Assembly: GCA_031262835.1 (NCBI GenBank)
Contig: JAISGY010000025.1
Span: 1-62,593, forward strand
Reading direction: 5' to 3'
Source: Ruminococcus sp.
Lineage (GTDB): Bacteria; Bacillota; Clostridia; Oscillospirales; Ruminococcaceae
Length of the DNA stretch: 62,593 bases
A program made the translations under genes and the position numbers. The notes under the pieces were generated by a model, which saw only the letters and a program-made list of their open reading frames with translations, did not search any database and had not been told where the DNA came from. The stretch's first letter is position 1, and each line of letters begins with the position of its first letter. Positions 34,998 through 43,936 of this stretch are shown here, one piece after another.

Positions 34998-35741
34998 TTG
35001 CCGAAAGTTTTTTTAAGCCCATCAACACAAGAATGGAATAAATATGTCAACGGCGGAACCGAAGAACAGTATATGAACATCCTTGCAGACTACATGGAAC
35101 CGCTCCTTCAGTCTACCGGTATCGACTATGTTCGCAACGACCCGGCGAAAAATGTGCTGGGCGCGATTGAAGATTCTAATGCCGGGCAGTACGACGTGCA
35201 CCTTGCGCTTCATTCAAACGCCGCAGGCGGCAACTATGCGGGGCGGCTACAGGGGGTTGATGTTTACTATTCTCCCTACTCGGAATTTTCAAAGAAGCTT
35301 GCCGATATAATTGCCGGCAATATGAAAGACGGTACATATCCCGACCCCTCGAAGGTTAAGACCGAACCCACAACAAGCCTTGCGGAGGTTAACCGCACAA
35401 AAGCTGTTTCCGTTCTTGCCGAACTCGGTTATCACGACAACGTAACCGATGCGGAATGGATAAAAAACAACATTCCGCAGATGGCAGAGTCGCTCGTTAA
35501 ATCCCTCGCTGATTACTTCGGAATACCCTTCATAAACGGCGGAAACGTCAGGTACGGAACGGTTGTAACGGACGGGAGCGGACTTAATATCCGCGAATTC
35601 CCCGCCTCGACCGCAGGTGTTGTCGGTTCTATTCCGGCAGGAGCAACCGTTACAGTCCTCGGCGACGCGGGTGACTGGTATGTGGTAAACTACAACGGCA
35701 CACGCGGTTACTCCTCAAAAACATACATACAGATGAATTAG
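34998..35741 (+). CDS. N-acetylmuramoyl-L-alanine amidase with C-terminal SH3 domain
   Basis: Peptidoglycan hydrolase of the Amidase_3 family, 247 residues. LPKVFLSPSTQEWNKYVNGG at the start, LALHSNAAGG (zinc ligand His), and AVSVLAELGYHDNVTDAEWI with the catalytic Glu are diagnostic; a bacterial SH3 domain (GSGLNIREFPASTAGVVGSI, then GDWYVVNYNG) ends it near 190-247. The TTG at 34998 is chosen because AGGAG (34983-34987) lies 10 bases upstream; ATG 34977 precedes that site. No signal peptide is visible, as in related clostridial amidases. A single gene between two terminators. Confidence 0.9.
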   Translation: MPKVFLSPSTQEWNKYVNGGTEEQYMNILADYMEPLLQSTGIDYVRNDPAKNVLGAIEDSNAGQYDVHLALHSNAAGGNYAGRLQGVDVYYSPYSEFSKKLADIIAGNMKDGTYPDPSKVKTEPTTSLAEVNRTKAVSVLAELGYHDNVTDAEWIKNNIPQMAESLVKSLADYFGIPFINGGNVRYGTVVTDGSGLNIREFPASTAGVVGSIPAGATVTVLGDAGDWYVVNYNGTRGYSSKTYIQMN

Positions 35742-35748
35742 GCTAAAT

Positions 35749-35780
35749 AAAAAAGATTTGTTTTGTTACAAATCTTTTTT
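35749..35780 (+). terminator. Intrinsic terminator after the amidase
   Basis: AAAAAAGATTTGT (35749-35761) pairs with ACAAATCTTTTTT (35768-35780): a 13-bp perfect stem ending in T. Confidence 0.92.
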
Positions 35781-35935
35781 ATGTTGATGTCAAAATGGCA
35801 TAATAAAATAAACATACAATATTAATATATTATGCATGAAATATTTTCAGAATAAGAGTATAATTAACTAAAAGATGTATTTTTCGCAATTAAAACACAA
35901 TGATGCGTCAAATTGAAACATAACGGAGGTTAATA

Positions 35936-37999
35936 ATGAAGGGCAGGTCAAGTATTAAGGACAAAATAATGTTCTCGGTATTAACAATTATCATAGTATT
36001 GATGCTCATTATGGTTGTAACGATTTCGGTTGTTTCGTCAAGTACAACTACTTCTCTCGTGACCGATTTGGTAGACAATCGTGTTCAGGCATACGCTTCA
36101 CAGCTTGAAACAATTAACGGAAAATCATACGCGACGGTTGAACTTCTCCGCGAGGAGGTTTATGAAACTCTTGCTTCCGGCGATACCGATTTGCAGAAAG
36201 TTGCTTCAATCGTCGGTACACTACAAAGTGCGCTTGCTTCAAACTCAGATGCGGGAGCGTATTGGGCGGCGTTTGAACCCGATATTCTGCCCGATTCCGT
36301 ATTTTGGGACAGCTATGTTGTCTCAGACGGCAATATGCGCTTTGTACCGTGTGTTTCCCGAAATGCGGACGGTTCATTCTTAATCGAGCCTCTCGCAGGA
36401 ATCGGTGACCCGGCAACCGAATTTTACGAAGGCGCGAAAAATTCCGGCAAGCCTTACATAACAGAGCCCTTTGCATACGCTTACGGCGGTGTTGAATCTA
36501 ACGTTTATTCAATCTGTCTGCCTATGATACAAAGCGGAAAGGTTATCGGCGTAATCGGCGCGGACATAATGCTTGTGAGTGCCGACGAACTCATGGCGGA
36601 CGCAGCAATCCTTGATAACGGCTACGTTTTCCTCCTTTCTGCCGGAGGGACTGTTATAACAAGCCCCACGCCGGAATACGTGTTAAAGCCTTTTACTGCG
36701 ATTTCGTATCTTGAAGCTGTCGGTGATAAAATTGACGCGGCGGCAAAAGACGGTACAGAGTGGTACGGCGAGGTCGAAGGGCGGATGCTTTACTTCTCTC
36801 CCGTTAAGACAGGCGATGTTCCGACAAACCTTGTTATGGGCGGAACCGTCCTTAATTCGGAGTTTAATTCTTCCACAACGACTCTCACTGTCATAATAGT
36901 AATTTTCGGCGCGGCAATATTGCTGCTTGTTGCACTGTCGGTTTACATTACCGTTAATCGGGCAATTAAACCGCTTGAAAAAATCATCGACGGTGCAAAA
37001 CACATCAGTGTCGGCGATACGGCTGCAATTAAAATTGAGAAGACCGACGGCAATACGAAGAACGAGATTGAGCTTCTTGCTAACGCGTTTGTTGATATGG
37101 CGGAGAGCATTAAGGAGCAGGCAAGTCACCTGACAGCGGTGTCTGAGGGAGATTATTCCTCCCATTTAAAGGAACGTTCAGACGGCGACATAATGAATAA
37201 AGAAATCAACCGCATGATTGATTCGCTCAATGTTACATTTGAACAAATCCGTTCATCTTCACATCAGGTTAAAAACGGTGCGGAGCAGATAAGCAACGCG
37301 GCAGAGGCACTCGCGTCAGGTTCGCAAGAGCAAGCTGCAACCGTCGAGGAATTGGGTGCAAGCCTAACCGACGTTGCGTCCCAAGCTAATGCCAACGCCG
37401 AAATGGCGCAGGACGCTTACAAGCTTTCCGAAAAAATCCGTGTTAATGCTCAAAAAGGCAACGCACAGATGGATGAACTTAAGGTTGCAGTGGGTGAGAT
37501 TGAGTCGGCTTCACATGATATATCGAAGGTAATTAAGGTAATCGACGACATTGCGTTCCAGACCAACATCTTAGCCCTCAATGCGGCTGTCGAAGCGGCA
37601 AGAGCGGGCGAGGCGGGGAAAGGCTTCTCGGTTGTCGCAGATGAGGTTAGAAACCTTGCTTCAAAATCCGCCGAAGCGGCGAAGGAAACAGGCGCGTTAA
37701 TCGAAAATTCAATTCAAAAGTCGAACCAAGGTGCTTCAATAGCAGCAGAAACCGCGGCGTCCCTTGACGAAATTGTTGCGGGGATTAACGAGAGTGCGAA
37801 TGTTGTTCACAAAATTTCGGAAGGTTCGCTTGAGCAAAAAACCGCACTCGCGGGTATCAGCACTGCACTTGAGCAGTTTTCCGACGTAGTATCAAGAAAT
37901 TCCGCAACCGCCGAAGAGAGTGCCGCCGCAAGCGTTGAGCTTACGGAACAGGCTGAAATACTTGACGAAAGCATAAAAGATTTTAAACTTGCGAAGTGA
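35936..37999 (+). CDS. Methyl-accepting chemotaxis protein with Cache-type ligand domain
   Basis: Chemoreceptor of 687 residues. Membrane segment 1 near 12-34 ([20 protein letters not shown]); extracellular double-Cache-type domain near 36-310, with [49 protein letters not shown] and GTVITSPT typical of small-molecule sensing; membrane segment 2 near 315-340; HAMP near 342-400; signalling coil with the tip [20 protein letters not shown] followed by [20 protein letters not shown] precedes the ATG by 7 bases. Monocistronic, with terminator at 38006. Ligand unknown. Confidence 0.95.
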   Translation: MKGRSSIKDKIMFSVLTIIIVLMLIMVVTISVVSSSTTTSLVTDLVDNRVQAYASQLETINGKSYATVELLREEVYETLASGDTDLQKVASIVGTLQSALASNSDAGAYWAAFEPDILPDSVFWDSYVVSDGNMRFVPCVSRNADGSFLIEPLAGIGDPATEFYEGAKNSGKPYITEPFAYAYGGVESNVYSICLPMIQSGKVIGVIGADIMLVSADELMADAAILDNGYVFLLSAGGTVITSPTPEYVLKPFTAISYLEAVGDKIDAAAKDGTEWYGEVEGRMLYFSPVKTGDVPTNLVMGGTVLNSEFNSSTTTLTVIIVIFGAAILLLVALSVYITVNRAIKPLEKIIDGAKHISVGDTAAIKIEKTDGNTKNEIELLANAFVDMAESIKEQASHLTAVSEGDYSSHLKERSDGDIMNKEINRMIDSLNVTFEQIRSSSHQVKNGAEQISNAAEALASGSQEQAATVEELGASLTDVASQANANAEMAQDAYKLSEKIRVNAQKGNAQMDELKVAVGEIESASHDISKVIKVIDDIAFQTNILALNAAVEAARAGEAGKGFSVVADEVRNLASKSAEAAKETGALIENSIQKSNQGASIAAETAASLDEIVAGINESANVVHKISEGSLEQKTALAGISTALEQFSDVVSRNSATAEESAAASVELTEQAEILDESIKDFKLAK

Positions 38000-38005
38000 A
38001 TAAAT

Positions 38006-38036
38006 AAGTGCTTAGCCGATTGACTAAGCACTTTTT
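38006..38036 (+). terminator. Intrinsic terminator after the Cache receptor
   Basis: AAGTGCTTAG (38006-38015) pairs with CTAAGCACTT (38024-38033), then T. Confidence 0.9.
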
Positions 38037-38041
38037 TGTGT

Positions 38042-38785
38042 CTATAAAATGTTGAGTTTTTTGGTGAAAACATGGTGTGCAAAGATACAAAAGGCAATTG
38101 TCACAATCACTCCTACCGCGAAATCAACGTAGAAAACAATCGCGTTGCTTCGGAGTCCGAGGGTATTTGTGAAGCCTTGTAAGATATAAGAGTAGAACAA
38201 GTATAATATGATTATCGATATTATGAAGATAAATTCGCCTAACCTATTATGTTTACCGAAAAGATGCCCGAAAGCATACCCCGCCATATTTAAACCATAA
38301 AGCGTTATGAAAGCGAGTATAATACGCAGCACCCATACACCCCCCATAACAAATTCGCCGACTGTATCGGTCTCTTGAAGGTTGTGAGCTATATAGTCAA
38401 AAATCCGCGGAAAAACCGAAAAATCCATGACGGAAAAGCAGGCGCAAAGAAGCGTGAAAAGAATTGATAGTGCCGACCAGATTATGAAGAACAGCGTTTT
38501 TGAAATCATAAACGTACTCATTTTTACCGGCAGTGTATGATAAAGATACGCATTTTTTGTGGTAAAATCCTTTTCAAATCCGAGTGTTGTCCACGCGAGT
38601 GTAACTATAATCACAGCAGAACCGCCGAGTACCGCGACGAGTATGCGAAATGTATTTTGATCACGTTCAATTACGTTTTGTGTCGCTAAGTAAACTAAAG
38701 CCGGAAGGAATATTGCCGCCCCGAAGAGCACCGCGTATTGCAGCCAAGTATTTAAAAACTCGTGTTTTATAACCTTTCTTAACAT
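38042..38785 (-). CDS. ABC transporter permease (YtrA-type operon)
   Basis: Integral membrane protein of 247 residues with about six membrane segments (for example YAVLFGAAIFLPALVYLATQ and GEFIFIISIIILYLFYSYIL), a member of the loosely conserved ABC-2-like permeases that pair with GntR-controlled ATPases. It overlaps the 3' end of the ATPase gene by 7 bases, and is the last gene of a GntR-ATPase-permease operon. Such systems often respond to cell-wall antibiotics; that is family knowledge, not seen here. Confidence 0.88.
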   Translation of the reverse strand: MLRKVIKHEFLNTWLQYAVLFGAAIFLPALVYLATQNVIERDQNTFRILVAVLGGSAVIIVTLAWTTLGFEKDFTTKNAYLYHTLPVKMSTFMISKTLFFIIWSALSILFTLLCACFSVMDFSVFPRIFDYIAHNLQETDTVGEFVMGGVWVLRIILAFITLYGLNMAGYAFGHLFGKHNRLGEFIFIISIIILYLFYSYILQGFTNTLGLRSNAIVFYVDFAVGVIVTIAFCIFAHHVFTKKLNIL

Positions 38786-39477
38786 CTGAACACCTCCCGA
38801 AAGTAAGCGTCAACCGACATTCCGTGGTTTTCGCGGATTTCGTCGGAAGTCGAGTGCAAAAAGAGTTTCCCGTACTTTATAAAGATAACTTCGTCAAGCG
38901 TGTTTTCAATATCGCTTATGAGATGCGTTGAAATTATCACGCTCGAATCGGCGTTGTAGTTGCTGATAATTGTGCTTAATATGTAGTCACGCGCCGCCGG
39001 GTCAACGCCGCCGATAGGCTCATCAAGGAGATAAAGTTTCGCTTTCCTGCTCATTATAAGTACAAGCTGAACCTTTTCCTGTGTGCCTTTTGAGAGGGTT
39101 TTGAAGGTCTCCGAGCCGTCGATATCGAGCCGTTTTAACATCTCGTGCGAAGCGTTAATATCGAAGTCGGCGTAGAATTCTTTGAAAAAATCAATTATCG
39201 CAAAAACCTTCATGTTTTCCGGCACAAAAGTTTTGTCCGGGAGATACGAAACAATCGCTTTCGTCTCGGGTCCTATAGCCTTCCCGTCAATGGTTAACTC
39301 ACCGCCGGTAGGGGTCAGTAAACCCGCCGCAAGCTTTATGAGCGTGGTTTTTCCGCTGCCGTTCGGACCGCAAAGCCCGATAATCTTCCCCGATTCAATG
39401 TTAAGGTTTATGCCTTCTAAGGCGTATTTTTTCTTCCCGTAAGCCTTAGAAAGCTTAACAGCCTCTAAAATTGCCAT
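38779..39477 (-). CDS. ABC transporter ATP-binding protein (YtrB-like)
   Basis: Cytosolic ATPase, 232 residues. Walker A GPNGSGKTT (about 35-43), an LSKGTQEKVQ signature (the usual LSGGQ is modified to LSKGT, common in this group), Walker B LYLLDEPIGGVD, and the H-loop ISTHLISD are all intact. The ATG overlaps the GntR stop by one base (TAATG), and its end overlaps the permease start by 7 bases, giving tight coupling of all three genes. Confidence 0.92.
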   Translation of the reverse strand: MAILEAVKLSKAYGKKKYALEGINLNIESGKIIGLCGPNGSGKTTLIKLAAGLLTPTGGELTIDGKAIGPETKAIVSYLPDKTFVPENMKVFAIIDFFKEFYADFDINASHEMLKRLDIDGSETFKTLSKGTQEKVQLVLIMSRKAKLYLLDEPIGGVDPAARDYILSTIISNYNADSSVIISTHLISDIENTLDEVIFIKYGKLFLHSTSDEIRENHGMSVDAYFREVFRC

Positions 39478-39845
39478 TACTTTTCCTCCTTAATTTCGGT
39501 CAGATAATTTTGCGCCTCGCTTCTATTAAAACCGAGTTTTGACATTCTATAAACATAGTCAAATGCGGCTTTTCGCGCAAGGTCGTGTTTTAGTTTATAA
39601 AGCACGTCTGGGTTCGCGCTGACGAACCGCCCGCCGTTGCCGCGCTCGGACGCGACAAGCGCGGAGGATTCGAGCTCGGAAAGGGCGCGCTGAACTGTAT
39701 TCGGGTTAACCCCCGCAGTCTCTGCAATTTCACGGACTGTGGGGATTTTTCCGCCCGGAGGTAACTCCCCGGAGGCAATCTGCGCGCGGATTCGCTCCGC
39801 TATTTGAAGGTAGATAGGCGTCCCGTCGTCGAATTTCCAACTCAA
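39477..39845 (-). CDS. GntR family repressor, YtrA subfamily
   Basis: Short GntR regulator of 122 residues. Winged helix-turn-helix: IYLQIAERIRAQIASGELPP, then TVREIAETAGVNPNTVQRAL and SERGNGGRFV; the short C-terminal helical tail (LARKAAFDYVYRMSKLGFNR) is the YtrA-type dimer domain. It starts at TTG 39845 with AAGGAG 8 bases upstream. It should control its own operon through the inverted repeat at 39863-39902, which covers the -10 box. Confidence 0.93.
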   Translation of the reverse strand: MSWKFDDGTPIYLQIAERIRAQIASGELPPGGKIPTVREIAETAGVNPNTVQRALSELESSALVASERGNGGRFVSANPDVLYKLKHDLARKAAFDYVYRMSKLGFNRSEAQNYLTEIKEEK

Positions 39846-39862
39846 TCTCTCATCTCCTTTAG

Positions 39863-39902
39863 TATTATTGTACTAATGTATTAATGTCATAATACAATAA
39901 TA
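39863..39902. promoter_or_regulatory. Inverted-repeat operator over the GntR operon promoter
   Basis: TATTATTGTA (39863-39872) and TACAATAATA (39893-39902) are exact complements 20 bases apart. The right arm contains the minus-strand -10 box, so a bound repressor would block RNA polymerase. Confidence 0.75.
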
Positions 39903-39925
39903 TACCCCCCGACGGAATTTGTCAA
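39897..39925 (-). promoter_or_regulatory. SigA-type promoter of the GntR-ABC operon
   Basis: Minus strand TTGACA (39925-39920), 17-base spacer, TATTAT (39902-39897). Confidence 0.82.
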
Positions 39926-39969
39926 GGGGGTTTTGTGATTGTTTACAAAAAATTAATATTTTTTGATTT

Positions 39970-42579
39970 CTAAATGTAAGCTCTGCAAAGTTCAGCCGCG
40001 TGTTCAAATTCGGCGTGCAATATCTCCGCCGTAATTTCAGCTAATCTTTCGGAAGTTTTTTCGCTCCAATTGTTCTTGTCAAGCTTTGCAAGGAGTTTGT
40101 CGGCACGATCTGAATCGTAATTATCGCAGGCATCGGCAATTTCAACAAGCGTTTTATGCAGGAGTTCGAGGTCTTCTGCCTCCGTATCGGTTTTCTTTTC
40201 GGGCGAGATTTTTTCGGTAAATTCGTAAAGTTTTTCGATAAACGCCGGTGTATTCGCTTCGATATATTCACGGTCATTTTCGCGTCCGGCTGCTTCGAGA
40301 TGCTTTGCAAGCTCGGAAAGTTCGGCGTTTCCGACGTTCGCGAGGGCTGATTTCATAGCGTGGGCGGTTGTTACAAAAAGGTCGTTCTTCCACAGTTCGG
40401 AGAGTATCGGAATTGCCTTTTTAGCGTCGCGTATAAATACTTCGGCAAGTTTTTGCGGAATACCCGTGTCAGGGGCTGTTAAAGCCGCCGTGCTGCCGGC
40501 ACCCTTAAACTCCGCAGCCTTTTTTTCATTGCGTACAAAGCGATTGAGCGTTGTATTAAGGCGGCGGATATCAATCGGTTTCGAGATAAAATCGTCGAAG
40601 CCCTTTGAGCGGAACATTGCCTCATTCCCCGTAAGAGCGTTCGCCGTAAGCGCGACAATCGGTAATTTATAACCGACAGCACGGAGTTTTTCGGTTGCTT
40701 CTATTCCGTCCATTTCCGGCATCATATGGTCCATAAAAATTATGTCATAGGTTTCGCCTGAGTTTACAAGATCAATTGCCGCAAACCCGCTTGTGACGGA
40801 CTTAACCGCTATTCCGTACGGTCTTATAAGCCCCTCCGCGACATAAAGATTTGTCTCAACATCATCAACAATAAGCACCTTACCATATGGCATATATTCG
40901 CGGATAATCTGGAGTTTCGCTGTCTGTTTATCGTGGGAATATGAGAAGTCGGCAAGCTTCGCGGCAAGCTCCGCGCCGATTATCTTTTCAGAGGCGAGGT
41001 TTTGCGGAATTGTGACTGTAAAGGTACTGCCGACACCGTATTCCGATTCAATTTTCATCTCTCCGTTCATGAGGACGAGGAGGCGTTTTGTAATGCTCAT
41101 ACCGAGCCCGGTGCCTTCGGTTGTGCGGTTTGTTTCAAGGTTAAAACGGGCAAATTCGTTTCCGAGAGAAGCCGCGTCTTCCGGCTTCATGCCCTGCCCG
41201 GTATCACTTATACTGACGATTAGGTTAATCCCGGTCGCATTTTTTTCAGACCAAACGTTCATGGTAACGCTTCCTCTGTCGGTGTATTTGAAAGCGTTCG
41301 TTAAGATATTGCCGAAGATCTGCTTTATACGAAGTTCATCGCCGAAAAGTTTCGCGGGGGTATCTTCATTTACACGAAGATAAAATTCAATCGGTTTTGA
41401 ACCTATACGTGTAATGTTAAGCTGGATTGTATCGTTAATGAGCGACGGCAGATCATATTTCGCCGGAAGTATTTCAAGCTTACCTGTTTCAATCTTTGAA
41501 AGGTCTAAAATATCGTTTATTATCCCGAGAAGACCGTGACCGGAAGCGTAAATTTTCGTATTTGCTTCAACCGCTTCGGGCGGGAGATCGTTACGCCCCA
41601 TCAGCATCTGTGATATGCCGATAATTGCGTTCATAGGTGTACGGATTTCGTGGGACATTGTAGCTAAAAATTTCGATTTCGATATGTTGGCGCGAACCGC
41701 ATTTTCCTTTTCCGTCTCCGCTTCAATCTTCGCTTCAACAGTTGCCGTCACATCCGCAACGTCGATAAACATTCCGGTTGTCTGCCCCGCAAGTTTATCG
41801 CAGACAATCTTGAAATAATGGGGGACACCGTCTGTGTCAATCTTCTGTATATCCTCATAAAAGCCTTCGTTTTCGATAATATCCGCGAACATCATCTTAA
41901 TATCGAAATTCCTAAAGAGATCAAGGACAGGTCTCCCGACAGCGTATTTTGACGGGCAATCGGCAAATTTCGCCATCTTTTCGGAGATGTAAGAAATCCT
42001 CCGCATATCGTCAACGATAAGCATCATATTCGGCGTTGTCGCAAGGAGCGAGGCAAGCGCATCTAAACCTTTTTGGGCATCGGTATTACGAACCGAAAGG
42101 CGATACGCAAGAATAAGCAGGAACACAAAACCGTAAAGGAATAACAAACCGTCAATTACCATCTCCCTGAGGTTGGCAAATTCGGGATGCTTAAAAACGG
42201 TGAAATAAAGCGGAATATTAACGGCAACGGTGAAGAAAAAGAATATGATAACGGACTTGAAGTTTAGATAAATGCAGACTATTCCGACGACGCAAAGCAT
42301 CGATATGTAATAATACTCGAAGTCACGAAATGCATAAGCACCGACAAGAAAAGCCACCATAATTATCATGCCGGTAATTATCGGAACGTACCTGCTGCCC
42401 TTAAGACGCATCTGCATTAATATCAGAACAGCAGTTGTAATGCTGCAAATTATGACTAAACTCTCGCCGTGCTCAATGTTTATCCCGGTAATTTTTCCTT
42501 CGAGATACCGTAGAATTCCATAGAGCATAACGCCGAATCTTCCGACGTGATTTGCAACTTTATATTCATTCGTTATCAT
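39970..42579 (-). CDS. Membrane hybrid sensor histidine kinase with receiver and HPt domains
   Basis: Phosphorelay kinase of 869 residues. Six membrane segments span about 15-175; a PAS domain follows near 185-300; HisKA has the phospho-acceptor in FLATMSHEIRTPMNAIIGIS; the ATPase domain has ILTNAFKYTDRGSV, SDTGQGM and GTGLGMSITKRL; a receiver domain (VLIVDDVETN, phospho-acceptor in IIFMDHMMPEMDG, lysine in FISKPID) and an HPt domain (TTAHAMKSALANVG) complete an all-in-one relay. Start ATG 42579 overlaps the TGA of the lipid-kinase gene (ATGA) with AAGGAG just upstream; an upstream in-frame extension lies inside that gene. No response regulator gene is adjacent. Confidence 0.95.
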   Translation of the reverse strand: MITNEYKVANHVGRFGVMLYGILRYLEGKITGINIEHGESLVIICSITTAVLILMQMRLKGSRYVPIITGMIIMVAFLVGAYAFRDFEYYYISMLCVVGIVCIYLNFKSVIIFFFFTVAVNIPLYFTVFKHPEFANLREMVIDGLLFLYGFVFLLILAYRLSVRNTDAQKGLDALASLLATTPNMMLIVDDMRRISYISEKMAKFADCPSKYAVGRPVLDLFRNFDIKMMFADIIENEGFYEDIQKIDTDGVPHYFKIVCDKLAGQTTGMFIDVADVTATVEAKIEAETEKENAVRANISKSKFLATMSHEIRTPMNAIIGISQMLMGRNDLPPEAVEANTKIYASGHGLLGIINDILDLSKIETGKLEILPAKYDLPSLINDTIQLNITRIGSKPIEFYLRVNEDTPAKLFGDELRIKQIFGNILTNAFKYTDRGSVTMNVWSEKNATGINLIVSISDTGQGMKPEDAASLGNEFARFNLETNRTTEGTGLGMSITKRLLVLMNGEMKIESEYGVGSTFTVTIPQNLASEKIIGAELAAKLADFSYSHDKQTAKLQIIREYMPYGKVLIVDDVETNLYVAEGLIRPYGIAVKSVTSGFAAIDLVNSGETYDIIFMDHMMPEMDGIEATEKLRAVGYKLPIVALTANALTGNEAMFRSKGFDDFISKPIDIRRLNTTLNRFVRNEKKAAEFKGAGSTAALTAPDTGIPQKLAEVFIRDAKKAIPILSELWKNDLFVTTAHAMKSALANVGNAELSELAKHLEAAGRENDREYIEANTPAFIEKLYEFTEKISPEKKTDTEAEDLELLHKTLVEIADACDNYDSDRADKLLAKLDKNNWSEKTSERLAEITAEILHAEFEHAAELCRAYI

Positions 42580-43538
42580 TTTTGTAACTCCTTGAAGGGT
42601 TTGTACGATACCCCTTCCGGGGCTATTATGCGGAGTGCATTCGGGAAAATTTCTACAGACAATTCGGAGGTATAGAATGCTTCGCCGTCGACGCATATTC
42701 GTATCGGTTCTTCGGAAGCGGCGTAAAGTTTTTTAAAGCGAACGTGAAAAAAGTCGTCGGGGTATTTTTCAAACTTTCCGCGTGTGAAAGCACTGACTCT
42801 TAAAAGGCTCTTTATTATCGGCATTTTTTTTATGAATACTGCATCTAAGAAACCGTCATTCGGCATGGCATAGGGGTTAGAAGTATTTTTCGCACCATTC
42901 CCGAAACTGTTAGCCATATTGATACCGGTATATTCTCCGGAATAGTCTTTTCCGTCAATTTCAACGGAGTAGTATTGTGAAATAAGCTTTTTATTGAATA
43001 TTGCAACCACCGCACCGACGGCATATAGCATCGGGATGAATTTCCGCAAAAACGGCATTTTTGAAAGACGTTTCGACATTTTATCGGTGACTAAAACGGC
43101 AGTGCTTTCAATCCCCACAGACGCTATTGAAATACCGTAATTCTCTCCGCAGCGGTACACATCGGTTAAAACCGACGGCGATTCCGAAAGCAGTTTTATA
43201 TCGCGGAAAAGCGACATATTTTCGCTGCCGAATGAGCGCAAAAAATCGTTTGCGTTACCATACGGGACACTTGCAAGTTCGTGTTCCGGGTGCCTTAACA
43301 CGCCGCCGATGCAGTCGAAAAGTATTCCGTCTCCGCCGACAGCGTAAACACGAACCTGTTCTCCCCGCGCTGACGCCTCCCCCAAAAAATCGGTAACTTT
43401 TGAGATTGCATAGCGGGGATAAAGCGAGATAATCGAGGTGCCTTTTTCCCCGAAAATTTCCGCTGTTTCATTTATGAAATTCTGCATTTCACGCTTATCC
43501 GGGAAGGATTTCGGATTAATAACAAAAAGATGTTTCAT
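42576..43538 (-). CDS. Diacylglycerol kinase-like lipid kinase
   Basis: Soluble lipid kinase of the DagK/YegS family, 320 residues. The nucleotide-binding motif is AVGGDGILFDCIGGVL (usual GGDGTxxE has T changed to I and the catalytic-position residue to D), followed by VPYGNANDFLRSFG (family form G(T/N)xNDFA). The C-terminal domain has the expected FVEIPGRTGVE-like pattern only loosely (DGEAFYTSELSVEIFPNALR). It may phosphorylate diacylglycerol or another lipid at the membrane. It overlaps the hybrid kinase by 4 bases and has its own promoter 150 bases upstream. Confidence 0.88.
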   Translation of the reverse strand: MKHLFVINPKSFPDKREMQNFINETAEIFGEKGTSIISLYPRYAISKVTDFLGEASARGEQVRVYAVGGDGILFDCIGGVLRHPEHELASVPYGNANDFLRSFGSENMSLFRDIKLLSESPSVLTDVYRCGENYGISIASVGIESTAVLVTDKMSKRLSKMPFLRKFIPMLYAVGAVVAIFNKKLISQYYSVEIDGKDYSGEYTGINMANSFGNGAKNTSNPYAMPNDGFLDAVFIKKMPIIKSLLRVSAFTRGKFEKYPDDFFHVRFKKLYAASEEPIRICVDGEAFYTSELSVEIFPNALRIIAPEGVSYKPFKELQK

Positions 43539-43612
43539 GTAAATGACTGAAGCTTTCCGATTATTTTTACTGTATATTCCGGAGAGTTGTTTCCAAAAAG
43601 AAACTAATATAG

Positions 43613-43632
43613 AAAAAAGCGGATTAGACCGC
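43613..43632 (-). terminator. Terminator-like hairpin in the lipid-kinase leader
   Basis: Minus strand GCGG, loop TCTAAT, CCGC, then six T. Because it lies between the promoter and the gene, it could work as an attenuator; the stem is short. Confidence 0.45.
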
Positions 43633-43694
43633 GTTTTTCATGTTTATATTAAAAATATGTAAGCAATTAACATATAAACGCTCTATCAACGTTC

Positions 43695-43723
43695 ATTATA
43701 TCACATTTTTGTGTCTATGTCAA
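43695..43723 (-). promoter_or_regulatory. SigA-type promoter of the lipid kinase-histidine kinase operon
   Basis: Minus strand TTGACA (43723-43718), 17-base spacer, TATAAT (43700-43695): full consensus. Confidence 0.88.
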
Positions 43724-43870
43724 GTATATTACAGATTTTTTGTCAAAATTTCATAGCTGTCCTTAATCTGCTTAATTAAAACGCAAAATTTGTATACAAT
43801 GTACAAAATAACAATGTTGAATTTGTGTAATATCGCGAATTTGGAAATTATCGAAATATTGAAAAAACAC

Positions 43871-43899
43871 TTGCATTGTGTCGTCAAATATGTTATAAT
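43871..43899 (+). promoter_or_regulatory. SigA-type promoter of the glycan cluster
   Basis: TTGCAT (43871-43876), 17-base spacer, TATAAT (43894-43899). It is the only clear promoter seen for the 17-kb run of genes up to 60953. Confidence 0.85.
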
Positions 43900-43936
43900 T
43901 GATAAGGGTTAGTTTGATATGCGGGTAATTGAATTT

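Larger units (their letters stand above)
43539..43936. other. Divergent intergenic region with two promoters and leader hairpins
   Basis: About 400 bases without a gene. Reading leftwards from the promoter at 43695-43723, the leader of the lipid-kinase operon holds GTTTATAT/ATATAAAC, a GCGG-TCTAAT-CCGC hairpin followed by six T (43632-43613), and a GTTTC/GAAAC hairpin (43589-43604). The right end carries the promoter of the glycan cluster. The middle (43724-43870) is AT-rich with nothing else visible. Confidence 0.6.

Noticed and set aside
34998-35741. Amidase considered as a prophage endolysin
   Set aside because: No phage structural, holin or integrase gene is nearby; the gene stands alone between two terminators.
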